Part shown: positions 34,997 to 43,520 of the stretch, piece by piece
Numbering within the stretch: the stretch's first letter is position 1
How the letters are laid out: every line of letters begins with the position of its first letter
DNA from: a virus
Direction: 5' to 3' (one strand)
Length of the DNA stretch: 64,000 nt
Virus record (IMG/VR): IMGVR_UViG_3300020174_001540
Coordinates: 1-64,000 of that record
Notes under the pieces: generated by a model
What the model saw: only the letters and a program-made list of their open reading frames with translations
Databases searched by the model: none
What the model was told of the DNA's origin: nothing
Made by a program: the position numbers and the translations under genes

Positions 34997-35304
34997 TTTT
35001 TAAACCTATCATCAGTATCAATTGGATCAGACTCAATTGTTGTCATAACAAGAATCATCATTTGAGTTAAGGCATGAGACAAATGTGGCAAACCTGATTC
35101 AGGATCTTGATCTTCACCTGACATATATGCTAACAAATGACGCTGAATAGATGAGTAATGACGAGAGACAGGAAACTTTTCAATGTCTTGTCGCCAATTG
35201 TTTTCACCGTACTTTTCAGCACCAAAACCAAATACCTTTGCTGCTTCGATAATAGCTTCAGGTGGAACTAAATGGATTTTGGGTTTGTCATTATCATACT
35301 TCAT
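34993..35304 (-). CDS. dATP/dGTP diphosphohydrolase-like protein
   Basis: 103 residues. Opening KYDNDKPKIHLVPPEAI, then FGAEKYGENNWR and ALTQMMILVM (about residues 20-92) match a small MazG-fold-like nucleotide hydrolase group in phages (N-terminal dATP/dGTP diphosphohydrolase). It would adjust dNTP pools or degrade non-modified nucleotides. It overlaps both neighbours by a few bases in an early operon. Confidence 0.7.
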   Translation of the reverse strand: MKYDNDKPKIHLVPPEAIIEAAKVFGFGAEKYGENNWRQDIEKFPVSRHYSSIQRHLLAYMSGEDQDPESGLPHLSHALTQMMILVMTTIESDPIDTDDRFKK

Positions 35305-35824
35305 TACGAGAGCCTCTGCCTTTTATTTGAGAATTGAGTAGTGGCTGATAATGGTCAATAGATGCATCTTCAATTAATGGAGCAATCTTTAAGTCATAAT
35401 CAGCGGTGTTAATGTATTTTATCACAACATCCATAGTTTGTAAACCATTTTCTTTTAGATATTGTCTATATTTTCTACCTGTTACTTCATGGTGTGAGTC
35501 AGGTTTAGTAAACGAACTGCGGTGATTGCCTATCCGTGCATGGATTGAAGAAGTCTTACCATCCGTTTTGCCAATATAAAGTATTTTACCTGTGGATTTT
35601 TCTTGCCACATATAAACACCTTTATGTTCAAATGCAGCTATGCGCCTACCGTGATTACAGCGACGCAATGGAGTTACAATATCAGCTTTATATTCTGTCT
35701 TATAACCATGCTCTATGATTTGTAAACAGACTTCACCGTATTCTATGGCTTCCTCCCAATACTCTTCAATATTGGAAAGAATTTTATCTTGCAGCAAAGC
35801 CGCAAGGTCATCAAGTTTTGACAT
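35294..35824 (-). CDS. GIY-YIG endonuclease-like protein
   Basis: 176 residues. The GIY-YIG core is GVYMWQ...ILYIGKTDG (about residues 69-87), followed by HARIGNHRSS. Conserved Arg and Tyr follow. The C-terminal part (PLIEDASIDHYQPLLNSQIK) has the acidic residue and DHYQPLLN-like end of the domain. Related to homing (SegA-type) nucleases or stand-alone repair endonucleases; no intron is obvious next to it. Confidence 0.78.
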   Translation of the reverse strand: MSKLDDLAALLQDKILSNIEEYWEEAIEYGEVCLQIIEHGYKTEYKADIVTPLRRCNHGRRIAAFEHKGVYMWQEKSTGKILYIGKTDGKTSSIHARIGNHRSSFTKPDSHHEVTGRKYRQYLKENGLQTMDVVIKYINTADYDLKIAPLIEDASIDHYQPLLNSQIKGRGSRNEV

Positions 35825-35836
35825 AACGTCAGTCCT

Positions 35837-35998
35837 TTATGATTTGTGGTTACGATCCTGTAACCCAATCTTTTTAGCACCTTTATTCCAGGCACCTGAT
35901 TTACCACGCCATGTTTTGAAGCGTTTCTTTGACGGTTCACATTTTGTAATGGAACCGCCTTCAGAGACAAACTTTTTTACAAGATCTTTATAATCCAT
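35837..35998 (-). CDS. Small basic protein (53 aa)
   Basis: 53 residues from the ATG at 35998, which overlaps the stop of the previous gene (TAATG). It reads KDLVKKFVSEGGSITKC, then a very basic KKRFKTWRGKSGAWNKGAKK. A similar short 'GG-x-I-T-x-C' basic protein is common in T4-like marine phages. Possibly nucleic-acid-binding. Function unknown. Confidence 0.6.
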   Translation of the reverse strand: MDYKDLVKKFVSEGGSITKCEPSKKRFKTWRGKSGAWNKGAKKIGLQDRNHKS

Positions 35999-36264
35999 TA
36001 TGAATAATCCCGGATGTAAACGTCGTAATGAGTTGCATTTTCAGCAGGTGTGTCATAAGCCCAAGAATTTTTGCGAGGACCGCGAGGACGAATACGAAGT
36101 CCTTGTGTTTTTTGGTTAAAAATACAAAATCTGCGGGCACGTTTGATAAAACCGTTGCGTTCAACAAGTATTTTTTTAAGGTTTGCAATCTCAGGATCAT
36201 CAAGAGATTTACAAGTAAAACGATAGTCAGAAGAAGAGCGGTTTTTGTAAGTTACATAAGCCAT
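35998..36264 (-). CDS. Small basic hypothetical protein
   Basis: 88 residues from the ATG at 36264, preferred to the longer frame from 36291 because AAAGGAAC lies just upstream and the promoter start site is at about 36287. MAYVTYKNRSSSDYRFTCKSLDDPE begins it, then a basic helix (RNGFIKRARRFCI). Not recognised. Confidence 0.55.
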   Translation of the reverse strand: MAYVTYKNRSSSDYRFTCKSLDDPEIANLKKILVERNGFIKRARRFCIFNQKTQGLRIRPRGPRKNSWAYDTPAENATHYDVYIRDYS

Positions 36265-36293
36265 GATATAGTTCCTTTTCATTTGATACAATC

Positions 36294-36322
36294 AATATAA
36301 CTGATTCTAAAGCATTTGTCAA
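36294..36322 (-). promoter_or_regulatory. Early promoter with conserved spacer end
   Basis: TTGACA at 36322-36317, 17-base spacer ending TAGAATCAGT, TATATT at 36299-36294. The spacer end is identical in two other promoters (37159 and 51266). Confidence 0.75.
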
Positions 36323-36336
36323 TAGTTAATTTGAAA

Positions 36337-36498
36337 TTAAATCAAATTAAGTAGACCTGCTGTACCTAAAAACAAAATTAAACCTGTTAATGACCATGCC
36401 AATACTTCTAACTCAGCACCAACTTTTTTGTCATCCACAATATATGCACCAAACAGTCCACCTGCAATCATACCTGCTATAATAAAAACTACTTCCAT
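36337..36498 (-). CDS. Small two-helix membrane protein (53 aa)
   Basis: 53 residues. It starts at the ATG at 36498 after AAGGAGTAAGCG. Two hydrophobic helices: VVFIIAGMIAGGLFGAYIV and EVLAWSLTGLILFLGTAGLL. Between them is a short charged loop (DDKKVGAEL). A small inner-membrane protein, possibly for lysis timing or membrane takeover; unknown. Confidence 0.6.
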   Translation of the reverse strand: MEVVFIIAGMIAGGLFGAYIVDDKKVGAELEVLAWSLTGLILFLGTAGLLNLI

Positions 36499-36501
36499 CG
36501 C

Positions 36502-36735
36502 TTACTCCTTAAGTTGGAATTTTGAACTAAATCCAACCGCGTCTTGTTTATATTCAAAAAAGAATGTATCTTCATATACATCTGTAAATTTTCGGTGCAC
36601 CCATTGCTGTTTATGCAATTGCACTTTGCACCATTGAGTGGCTGCCCACCTATTATCCGAATGAATGGCAACGGCGTAAAAATTACCGCTGCTCATCCAT
36701 CGTTGTTTATGATCTGCTATTTCTTGTGGCGTCAT
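36502..36735 (-). CDS. Small hypothetical protein
   Basis: 77 residues, using the ATG at 36735, since AAGG is at better spacing than for the ATG at 36741. MTPQEIADHKQRWMSSGNFY begins it, with WAATQWCKVQL and a C-terminal FFFEYKQDAVGF. Three Trp and one Cys. Not recognised. Confidence 0.55.
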   Translation of the reverse strand: MTPQEIADHKQRWMSSGNFYAVAIHSDNRWAATQWCKVQLHKQQWVHRKFTDVYEDTFFFEYKQDAVGFSSKFQLKE

Positions 36736-37133
36736 ACCCATTCCTTATATTCAACAATACCCAACAGATCTTCAATTAATTTCTTACCATATTTAGTAAA
36801 CAAAATTCCTTGTTCCCATACAAAATGCTCAACATCTTGACTATGATAAAAGGTTTCTTGACCAGTAATCCAACTTAATGCTGTTTTACGGTCACCGGCA
36901 CCAAGGCTGATAACATCTTGAACGCGTGCTTCAAACTTTGCAACATCTCGTTCTTCCTGAGATTTTGTTTCAGCCATTTGGATATCAAGGGCACGGCAAT
37001 ACTCATCCCACGTTTTTTGTTTTTCCGCAGGTGTACAGTTATTCCAATCATCCCAATATGCACCACGAGGTCTATAACCATAAACTTCTTTGTGTAAATC
37101 TGAAATACAATCATCTGAATATGTATAAGTCAT
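36732..37133 (-). CDS. Conserved hypothetical protein
   Basis: 133 residues from the ATG at 37133, preferred over 37187 because of the strong AAAGGAGC upstream and the promoters at 37159-37247. Opening TYTYSDDCISDLHKEVYGYR with DDWNNCTPAEKQKTWDEY resembles a conserved phage protein of unknown function. Helical, charged, no membrane segment. Confidence 0.6.
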   Translation of the reverse strand: MTYTYSDDCISDLHKEVYGYRPRGAYWDDWNNCTPAEKQKTWDEYCRALDIQMAETKSQEERDVAKFEARVQDVISLGAGDRKTALSWITGQETFYHSQDVEHFVWEQGILFTKYGKKLIEDLLGIVEYKEWV

Positions 37134-37158
37134 TGTTTGCTCCTTTGTTGATGATTCC

Positions 37159-37187
37159 AATATAACTGATTCTAAACCAAATGTCAA
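37159..37187 (-). promoter_or_regulatory. Early promoter 1 of the gene at 37133
   Basis: TTGACA at 37187-37182, 17-base spacer ending TAGAATCAGT, TATATT at 37164-37159. Confidence 0.75.
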
Positions 37188-37218
37188 TAGGAAACATCAT
37201 TTTTTAGTAGATAAATCT

Positions 37219-37247
37219 ATGATAACACAGCTATGATAGTCTGTCAA
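37219..37247 (-). promoter_or_regulatory. Early promoter 2, tandem
   Basis: TTGACA at 37247-37242, 17-base spacer, TATCAT at 37224-37219. It lies about 60 bases upstream of promoter 1, so the transcript unit at 37133 has two start points. Confidence 0.6.
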
Positions 37248-37274
37248 CAAAATAAATAAGACATGGAGGAGTAA

Positions 37275-37346
37275 ATGAAACTAAAGTATAGAATCAAGTT
37301 CTTTATGTCTAAATTAAAGTTTTGGAAAAAAGGAAGTTACGGTAAA
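37275..37346 (+). CDS. Possible tiny basic ORF (23 aa), perhaps frameshifted
   Basis: ATG with a perfect GGAGG at good spacing and AATAAATA upstream (one off the late octamer). The frame reads a basic, Phe/Leu-rich peptide of 23 residues and stops at 37344. Reading one base out of frame after the TTTTT run at 37320-37324 continues to a TAG at 37375 and ends in TFIYEDDD, which looks more gene-like. This may be a real frameshift, an error or chance. Confidence 0.35.
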
Positions 37347-37353
37347 GGTACGT

Positions 37354-37968
37354 TCATCTACGAAGATGATGATTAGGTTCATAATTAAATGTTTTGATAT
37401 CTCTTTCATACCAATCTCCTATATCATTTATAAGCTTAGGAGTCCAAAGATTAGGGTAATCGCCTGTGACATTATACTTTTCTTGTAGTTCAACGCTGAA
37501 ATAGTTTTTTACATCTTTCTTTAAAGTCTCAGTTTTCATCACATGGCACATTATTTTCCCATCATCGTTAGTAATGTGGTCTAATTGATTATGCCAATGA
37601 AGATGTGGTCTGTGCCATGTGAACGGCATTTCTATAAGTCTGTGCCTATCTTCAATAAATGCCTCAAAGCTTGAAAGATCAGTACCATGAACCTCATAAT
37701 CTCTTGTCTTTGCATGCCAATAGCGAGAAGCTGTTCTCTGCCATGGATTTCTTACAACAGCAAATGCTTCAAACTTATCTCTATATTCTGGGTAAAGGTC
37801 TTTCCATCTACTATGCTCAGCTCCTGGATATCCAATAACTTTTAAGCCCTGAATATAATCATAGTCTTTTAATTTATCTACAGTGTTAATGATAATTTGA
37901 GACTTTAGTGCGTTGCAATATCTTATAGAGAACCCACCTGTCTTTGGAATATGAATAAAAATTTTCAT
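37354..37968 (-). CDS. Sulfotransferase family protein
   Basis: 204 residues. The PAPS 5'-phosphosulfate loop is HIPKTGGFSIR (about residues 6-16) and the 3'-phosphate motif is AVVRNPWQRTASRYW (about 70-84), both typical of sulfotransferase family 2. It would transfer sulfate from PAPS to a sugar or protein Tyr. First in reading order from the right it is the last gene of the modification island. It overlaps the acetyltransferase by 4 bases. Confidence 0.82.
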   Translation of the reverse strand: MKIFIHIPKTGGFSIRYCNALKSQIIINTVDKLKDYDYIQGLKVIGYPGAEHSRWKDLYPEYRDKFEAFAVVRNPWQRTASRYWHAKTRDYEVHGTDLSSFEAFIEDRHRLIEMPFTWHRPHLHWHNQLDHITNDDGKIMCHVMKTETLKKDVKNYFSVELQEKYNVTGDYPNLWTPKLINDIGDWYERDIKTFNYEPNHHLRR

Positions 37969-38414
37969 AATCTATATACTGCGTATGCATTCTCTCCGTG
38001 TTTAAATGTCATCCACTCAGTCATACGAATGAACCCAAACTCTTCAGCATGAGAAAATGTAGGCCTACGAGGTAAACACCATAAAAACTCACAACCTTCT
38101 CTTCTTCCTTGGTCTGCCACAGCTTGCCACATTATTTGAGATAACTTTTGTCTTCTATAATCTTCATCTACCCACACTCCACGTCCTCTATAATAAGTTT
38201 CTGAAGTCTTGTGTCCTGAGTTTGAAGCTATAAGTTTATCTCCGTCATACAAGCCCCAGTAGGTGGCTTTATATTTTGTAAATATTTCTTTATTGTTTCC
38301 AAGTTCAGGAAAAGTCATATCAGAAATATAATAGTGCTCATTCCCAGGCCACAACTTGTCCCAGGCTTCTTTAATCTGTTCTTTGGTTATTTCTCTAAGC
38401 TGATAATTCTGCAT
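37965..38414 (-). CDS. GNAT-family acetyltransferase
   Basis: 149 residues using the ATG at 38414 (an ATG two codons earlier is also possible). GNAT pattern: YRGRGVWVDEDYRRQKLSQI (about residues 77-96) holds the acetyl-CoA loop (Arg/Gln-x-x-x-x pattern is degenerate), and AEEFGFIRMTEWM the C-terminal block. The likely substrate is an amino-sugar or protein amine. It overlaps the Asp-hydroxylase-like gene by 20 bases. Confidence 0.7.
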   Translation of the reverse strand: MQNYQLREITKEQIKEAWDKLWPGNEHYYISDMTFPELGNNKEIFTKYKATYWGLYDGDKLIASNSGHKTSETYYRGRGVWVDEDYRRQKLSQIMWQAVADQGRREGCEFLWCLPRRPTFSHAEEFGFIRMTEWMTFKHGENAYAVYRL

Positions 38415-38943
38415 AGTCATTCAGTACATTTACTACAAGGTGTATTCTATCTTCTTTACTTGAATTGAAGGCAGTGTGCTTTAACATAGTATTGGTTAAA
38501 TACCACGTGTCTTGTTTGAGATGCATAATCTCATCATCTATAACCATAAAGCATCCTTCCTGTGTTTTTACAGGATAGTGTATTCTTATTTGAGAATCAG
38601 TATGCCATGATAAACAAGTAAACGGTAAAGATTTCATTAATCTGACTCTACCGATTTTATATCTTTCATTCAACATATTATAAACAGTTTCAAGTACGGT
38701 GCCACGGAACACTGAGCACACGGTGTTGAAATCTTGTTCCTTGAGTTCTGTTTCTCGCAATGGTACTATAGTCTGACCATTTTTATAAACCTTTTTTGAC
38801 CAATCATATTTCAAACTACCACATGCCATCTTTGTGTTATCAGGTGCATCCGATGTAGTTGTAATACCGATCTGTGTTTGACCATCCCATTCAATATGAT
38901 CTAATGTAAATGGCGGTAATTCTAATTCAGTAAAATTTTTCAT
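38395..38943 (-). CDS. Aspartyl/asparaginyl beta-hydroxylase-like dioxygenase
   Basis: 182 residues. LSWHTDSQIRIHYPV (about residues 111-125) supplies the Fe(II)-binding His and the following Asp and Arg; HTAFNSSKEDRIHLVVNV (156-173) supplies the second His and the 2-oxoglutarate-binding Arg. This matches the double-stranded beta-helix of Asp/Asn hydroxylases. It could hydroxylate a peptide or a lipid/sugar substrate in the island. The start follows directly on the previous gene. Confidence 0.75.
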   Translation of the reverse strand: MKNFTELELPPFTLDHIEWDGQTQIGITTTSDAPDNTKMACGSLKYDWSKKVYKNGQTIVPLRETELKEQDFNTVCSVFRGTVLETVYNMLNERYKIGRVRLMKSLPFTCLSWHTDSQIRIHYPVKTQEGCFMVIDDEIMHLKQDTWYLTNTMLKHTAFNSSKEDRIHLVVNVLNDYAELSA

Positions 38944-39632
38944 GGTTCAATCACAAGAAAAGGATATTCTAATTCGTGTACGATTTGAATAGTACCACCA
39001 AGATGGCCTAATACGAACGGTGGTCTATACATTGTCAAAAATGTTTGGCATGGAGTATTATTTGCTTGTATCTGATCTCGTATCAATACATTGTTATCGG
39101 TAAGATAAGCTATGTTTGTATCGGTCTCATTCTCTAAGTTACGTATATCAATACTTGACCCATCTCTTTCAACACGTGCCTTATAAAACCTATCAAGTAA
39201 TTTTGTACTATTCGTTCCGATAAGACTGATGATGATTTTCTTATAGGTAAATGTTTCTTTCATCCACCGAACGGTTTGTTTGAACTCATTAAAATCTGTA
39301 TGGGTAAATACACTAAACGCAAAAATAATATCTTGCTTTGTATTGATATTGGGAAACGGTTCGTCGAGATTACCAGTCTGATTATAAACTTTATTATATT
39401 TGTTATAGTGAAAAAAGTTAGCATCAGGATAATTTTTTGCACCAACATCCAATGCACCTTTATCAACATCAACACAAGTATAGTTACTTTGTTTGATTGG
39501 AAAATTATCAAACGATAATAGGTTACCTTGATTGCCACCCCAATCTAAAAATGTTGTTGTACTTGATAAATCATCAACCTCTAAAAGGCTGTTAAGACTG
39601 ATTACCGATTTTTCTACCGGGTATAAATCCAT
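38940..39632 (-). CDS. SAM-dependent methyltransferase
   Basis: 230 residues. AdoMet loop FLDWGGNQGNLLSF (about residues 28-41), then the acidic VDVDKGALDVG (about 54-64) and the motif IIFAFSVFTHTDFNEFKQTV. It fits class I methylases that act on small molecules or sugars. Overlaps the PP-loop gene by 41 bases. Confidence 0.72.
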   Translation of the reverse strand: MDLYPVEKSVISLNSLLEVDDLSSTTTFLDWGGNQGNLLSFDNFPIKQSNYTCVDVDKGALDVGAKNYPDANFFHYNKYNKVYNQTGNLDEPFPNINTKQDIIFAFSVFTHTDFNEFKQTVRWMKETFTYKKIIISLIGTNSTKLLDRFYKARVERDGSSIDIRNLENETDTNIAYLTDNNVLIRDQIQANNTPCQTFLTMYRPPFVLGHLGGTIQIVHELEYPFLVIEP

Positions 39633-40326
39633 AATCCCAATCTCCCCATATTAATTTGCGTTCACCACAAGACCAACATACACCACACGGTTTTTCTGTG
39701 TCAGGTATATTAGTACAGCATGACCTCGTTTCCTGCAACAAATCAAATAAATCAAATCTCCTGTAGATTGACGCAACAAACCTTTTATCAACATTTGCAA
39801 ATGGAGAATAGTATGGATATCCAAATCTATCAATTGTAATAGGAATATCGTTTTCATTCCGTATACCAATCATTGGATCACATTCTTTCCAAAGATTAAT
39901 ATGCGTACCATCTTTTAATTCAATGTCAACATCAAATCGAGGGTTAGCTGTATTACCGCCAATAAGCATATCATACTCACCACGGCCAAACACTTCTTTT
40001 TGATATTTATGTAGGTGAGAGTCGTTATAATCATCACCGTAGACTGTATGGTGAGACAAGATGTTGTGGTAATCAAACTTGCTAATCATATATTCAATGA
40101 TGTTGGCAGACCTTCGTGCCTGCCATCTATACCGCTTGTCAAAGGCTAGAGTAAGGCATCCAATCGTTGTATCGTGTCGGTTATTTTCCGTTAAGTATTT
40201 GATTAGTAAATAAAAAACCAATGCCGAATCAGCACCACCGCTTAAATTAAAAAGTATTCTTTTACATTCTAACGGTATTTCAAAGCTTATAGATTGACCA
40301 AACTCATCCTCAAGATACATCATCAA
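39592..40326 (-). CDS. PP-loop ATPase, QueC-like
   Basis: 244 residues. The PP-loop is NLSGGADSALVF (about residues 27-38). A zinc-binding group sits near the C-terminus: SCC, then PCGVCWSCGERK (about residues 206-228), the spacing of QueC (7-cyano-7-deazaguanine synthase). QueC makes preQ0, a precursor of deazaguanine bases found in tRNA and some phage DNAs. No QueD, QueE, FolE or DpdA partner is visible. In this sugar cluster it could instead be a sugar amidotransferase-like or N-type ATP-pyrophosphatase. Confidence 0.62.
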   Translation of the reverse strand: MMMYLEDEFGQSISFEIPLECKRILFNLSGGADSALVFYLLIKYLTENNRHDTTIGCLTLAFDKRYRWQARRSANIIEYMISKFDYHNILSHHTVYGDDYNDSHLHKYQKEVFGRGEYDMLIGGNTANPRFDVDIELKDGTHINLWKECDPMIGIRNENDIPITIDRFGYPYYSPFANVDKRFVASIYRRFDLFDLLQETRSCCTNIPDTEKPCGVCWSCGERKLIWGDWDYGFIPGRKIGNQS

Positions 40327-41143
40327 TCCACTTGTTTATCGCTGCACCGAGGTTTATTTGTCCTTTTGCATCAGGATGAGAGTCAAGTTCTGAAATTTTA
40401 CTTTCTGCTGATATCCATTTACCACCAATCTCTTTCCATACAGGCCAACCATATACTTCAACAGGTTTGATCTTTTCAACTTTTGCAAATGCCTCGCCTG
40501 AGATTAATTCGTTTAAAATTGCCTTAGTTAAAAAACAATTCTCAACTCTTTCATCAATCATTAAGTTAAAAACTTTCCATTCCTTGGGGTGCTTTTGTCT
40601 AAAGTTATCGAGGTACCACCACCAGTAATCGGATGTAAACGGCCATATTGGGACATCAGATTGAAATATATTTAATTTAATATTAAGTTTACGGCATAAC
40701 ATAATTACCTTCTCAATATAAAACAACGTGTTTTCTAATATAGGTATAGGTCCGTCGAGTGCTAATGGCAATGTATGTAAACCCATTAAGTATTCAGCGC
40801 TTGAGTTATCTTTTCTGAATTTCTTTTCAGAATTAGATTCCATTGCAAACACCTCCCACCTTTTACAAGGCATTATTCTGCGCCTACCTAATTGCAATCT
40901 TGACCAATCGGTAAGTTGCCAACAAATGTGTGATGGAGGATCATCTGATAATACCGCGTCCATTATTTCAATATAAGCATACTCATTTGAACTACCAGAT
41001 CTACCTTTATTAACGGCAGGCAATCCCAAATGCTTTCCAACATATTCTGGCCATTTCGGCCATGAGCAATCAAGTTCTTCATGCTGAAAAGAAAAGTAAT
41101 TGTGGTCAGTCCAACTACATCCTACTGCAAGCAAATAACTCAT
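40310..41143 (-). CDS. SGNH/GDSL-type hydrolase-like protein
   Basis: 277 residues. VGCSWTDHNYFS (about residues 7-18) is the GDS-like block with the catalytic Ser, NKGRSGSSNEYAY supplies the Gly/Asn region, and the C-terminal DSHPDAKGQINLGAAI (about 254-269) the Asp-x-x-His of the triad. SGNH enzymes remove acyl groups from polysaccharides. The role in a sugar or lipid modification pathway is inferred. Confidence 0.72.
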   Translation of the reverse strand: MSYLLAVGCSWTDHNYFSFQHEELDCSWPKWPEYVGKHLGLPAVNKGRSGSSNEYAYIEIMDAVLSDDPPSHICWQLTDWSRLQLGRRRIMPCKRWEVFAMESNSEKKFRKDNSSAEYLMGLHTLPLALDGPIPILENTLFYIEKVIMLCRKLNIKLNIFQSDVPIWPFTSDYWWWYLDNFRQKHPKEWKVFNLMIDERVENCFLTKAILNELISGEAFAKVEKIKPVEVYGWPVWKEIGGKWISAESKISELDSHPDAKGQINLGAAINKWIDDVS

Positions 41144-42852
41144 TACATTATCAACCCAAAGTTTTTAGAAATAAAGTGTATGAATTGAAGTTCTTTAAAC
41201 TTTATGTTTGTTTCTAACTCATGCTTTCTTTGTTTAAAATGGCGGTTGGTTGGATCATAGGCAGCCAGCTTAGTAGTATCGTGTTTGAAATGCCATTTCT
41301 CTTGTAGGCGCATTACAGGTACATTATTGATCTTAGTCTTATATGACATTATAGTTTCATTATCGTGTCCAAATGATCTACGGATCTCCTCAGTATACAT
41401 TGAGAATTCCTTAACCTCATCCATTAAATCTAACAATTCATCAATGCCACCAAAATAATCAAGTTGTTCCATAATCTTTCGGCTTGACATCATAATCCCA
41501 GTATTGAATACCCAATTGTCACCATCAAGATCTTCCTCTGCCAACAATGCGTGCGCATTCCAATACTTTGCTTGGGGATTACGGAAATCTTTATTATAAT
41601 TTTTGAAATATAATGGATCTCTTACATTAACTCCTGCTTCATACGCGGTGTTTACATCACAACAAAATCCTTGTTCTGCTCTCAAATAATTAAACGCATC
41701 AAACTTATCAGCAAAATATACATCGTAATCAATATACAAAACTAAATCATAATCGTGAGTTAATTTATCAAGTAACCAAACTTTATATAGATTAATAATA
41801 TTGTATTCTGTTAGTTGTGGAAATCTTGCCGCAAATGTTTCGTATTGCTCATCACGCCCAAACTGAATAAATTCTGCACCGCATAGATCTGCATAATCTC
41901 GGTGGTTTTTATCTAACTTATCTTTAAATTCTGCAAGCCGTTGTTTAACACGGAGACTTTTCGGAACATCATCATCGGATGGACCACGAGGATTGTCAAG
42001 ACGTTCGTCAGGTATTTCAATATAAATTGAATAGATACATTTAGTTTTATCGTTAAAGAAATGATTGAACTTTTTATTAATAAAATGAGCAACCTTAATC
42101 TCATCCCAATCAACAGTTATAAGATCATCGGATACAATGTAATGCCATTCTCTATCCATCAAAACATACGGGATATTGAATTCTTCCATAATCCATGAAA
42201 ACAATGATTCGTTGTTTGGATAATAATACATTCTCAAATAAGTACTATTAACACCCATAAGATTATCGTGCTTTATTTGATTAATCTTTTTTATGCCTTT
42301 TTTAATTCTTGCGATATACTTGATCTTTTTGATGTGTTCAGACTTGCCAACCATAATACCTGTATTCATCACATGGCAATCAAACTTATCATTAAGTAGA
42401 TCTCTTGTGATATGGTATTTTAATGTTGGGTTACGCACGCCAATTTCTTGAAAGACAACTTCATTAATGTTTCTATTCAATATCTTTTCATCTTGATCTT
42501 TAATATGAATGCCTTTACTCAAATCCAATTCATCAAACATATTCTCATCGGTATTGAATACCACATCCATATCAATATACATTACTTCATCATATTCTTC
42601 AGCAAGTTTGGCAAATAAGTGATGTTTATATAAGTTAACCTTTGTAAACTCAACGTCGTGCTCGACAACAAAGTCTTTCATTGTGTTATGGAATAATTTA
42701 AATTCTACACCAATTTTATCGGCATAATCTTTTTTGTTGTCAATCAGTTTATCCCAATAATCTTTTTGCTGTTCGTGTGACCAATGATTAACATTCCATG
42801 CATCATCTTCACGACTAATATCATCCCAAACTGTAAATATAATTCGTTTCAT
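41143..42852 (-). CDS. Tandem GT-A glycosyltransferase (two domains)
   Basis: 569 residues from the ATG at 42852 (ATGA overlap with the previous stop; the longer frame from 42912 runs into that gene). Two homologous halves, each with DxD: YIDMDVVF and LYIDYDVYF. The halves share the patterns DYADKIGVEF / DYADLCGAEF just before the DxD domains, so the protein arose by internal duplication. Each half probably adds a sugar. Product could be a disaccharide on a surface or virion polymer. Confidence 0.75.
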   Translation of the reverse strand: MKRIIFTVWDDISREDDAWNVNHWSHEQQKDYWDKLIDNKKDYADKIGVEFKLFHNTMKDFVVEHDVEFTKVNLYKHHLFAKLAEEYDEVMYIDMDVVFNTDENMFDELDLSKGIHIKDQDEKILNRNINEVVFQEIGVRNPTLKYHITRDLLNDKFDCHVMNTGIMVGKSEHIKKIKYIARIKKGIKKINQIKHDNLMGVNSTYLRMYYYPNNESLFSWIMEEFNIPYVLMDREWHYIVSDDLITVDWDEIKVAHFINKKFNHFFNDKTKCIYSIYIEIPDERLDNPRGPSDDDVPKSLRVKQRLAEFKDKLDKNHRDYADLCGAEFIQFGRDEQYETFAARFPQLTEYNIINLYKVWLLDKLTHDYDLVLYIDYDVYFADKFDAFNYLRAEQGFCCDVNTAYEAGVNVRDPLYFKNYNKDFRNPQAKYWNAHALLAEEDLDGDNWVFNTGIMMSSRKIMEQLDYFGGIDELLDLMDEVKEFSMYTEEIRRSFGHDNETIMSYKTKINNVPVMRLQEKWHFKHDTTKLAAYDPTNRHFKQRKHELETNIKFKELQFIHFISKNFGLIM

Positions 42853-43520
42853 ATACCAATCACCATATATCTTTGATATTGAGCATTCTCCGGTGTAGTA
42901 AATCCTGACCAAAATACTCTTGTTAAACCCAATGATTTTTCAAATTCTTCAATACTGTTATGAGTATTAATGTGCTCAGCTTCATTATGAAAGTTATTAC
43001 TTTGAAAGCATACAATGCAATTTGGTTTCTTAAGGCGGATAATCATTTCAATATCCTCCTGTTCCATATGCTCACAACTTGTATTAATAATGAGTTGAAA
43101 ATTTTCTGCGCGTTCAATAAAATAATCTATTGCATCATCATGCTTCCAATGAATATTTTGGCAATGCTCAATATCTTTGTGTAGCATAGGACCGTATATT
43201 TCACATTGGTAATCTGAATCAACATTCCATACCGCAACATCATTATCGAGATGTTCTTTCATTAATAATCCGGCAATACCATACCATGCACCCATAACTA
43301 AAACGTGCTCAATCGGCCCGTCTCGTAGAAAGGTTTCATCGTTTACAAATTCTTTGAGGTTTTCAACCAGCCATTGCTTACTTGTTGTTTGGCTAGGATT
43401 AACGGCAGTCATAATATCGAGTGAACGGTATAAATCTACATTAGGATTATACTTTGACTCAACATATATTTCTTCAATTATTTTAAGAGCATTTTTATAA
43501 AGTGTTTCTAGGTAATTCAT
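42849..43520 (-). CDS. SAM-dependent methyltransferase-like protein
   Basis: 223 residues. A likely AdoMet loop is VLVMGAWYGIAGLLM (about residues 73-87), followed by VDSDYQCEIYGP. Later IINTSCEHMEQED gives the acidic motif. It precedes the tandem glycosyltransferase in the same transcript. Substrate unknown. Confidence 0.6.
   Translation of the reverse strand: MNYLETLYKNALKIIEEIYVESKYNPNVDLYRSLDIMTAVNPSQTTSKQWLVENLKEFVNDETFLRDGPIEHVLVMGAWYGIAGLLMKEHLDNDVAVWNVDSDYQCEIYGPMLHKDIEHCQNIHWKHDDAIDYFIERAENFQLIINTSCEHMEQEDIEMIIRLKKPNCIVCFQSNNFHNEAEHINTHNSIEEFEKSLGLTRVFWSGFTTPENAQYQRYMVIGI

Noticed and set aside
35743-35970. 75-residue minus ORF overlapping the GIY-YIG gene
   Set aside because: It is a shadow frame of the endonuclease gene and of the small basic gene at 35837, with no ribosome site.
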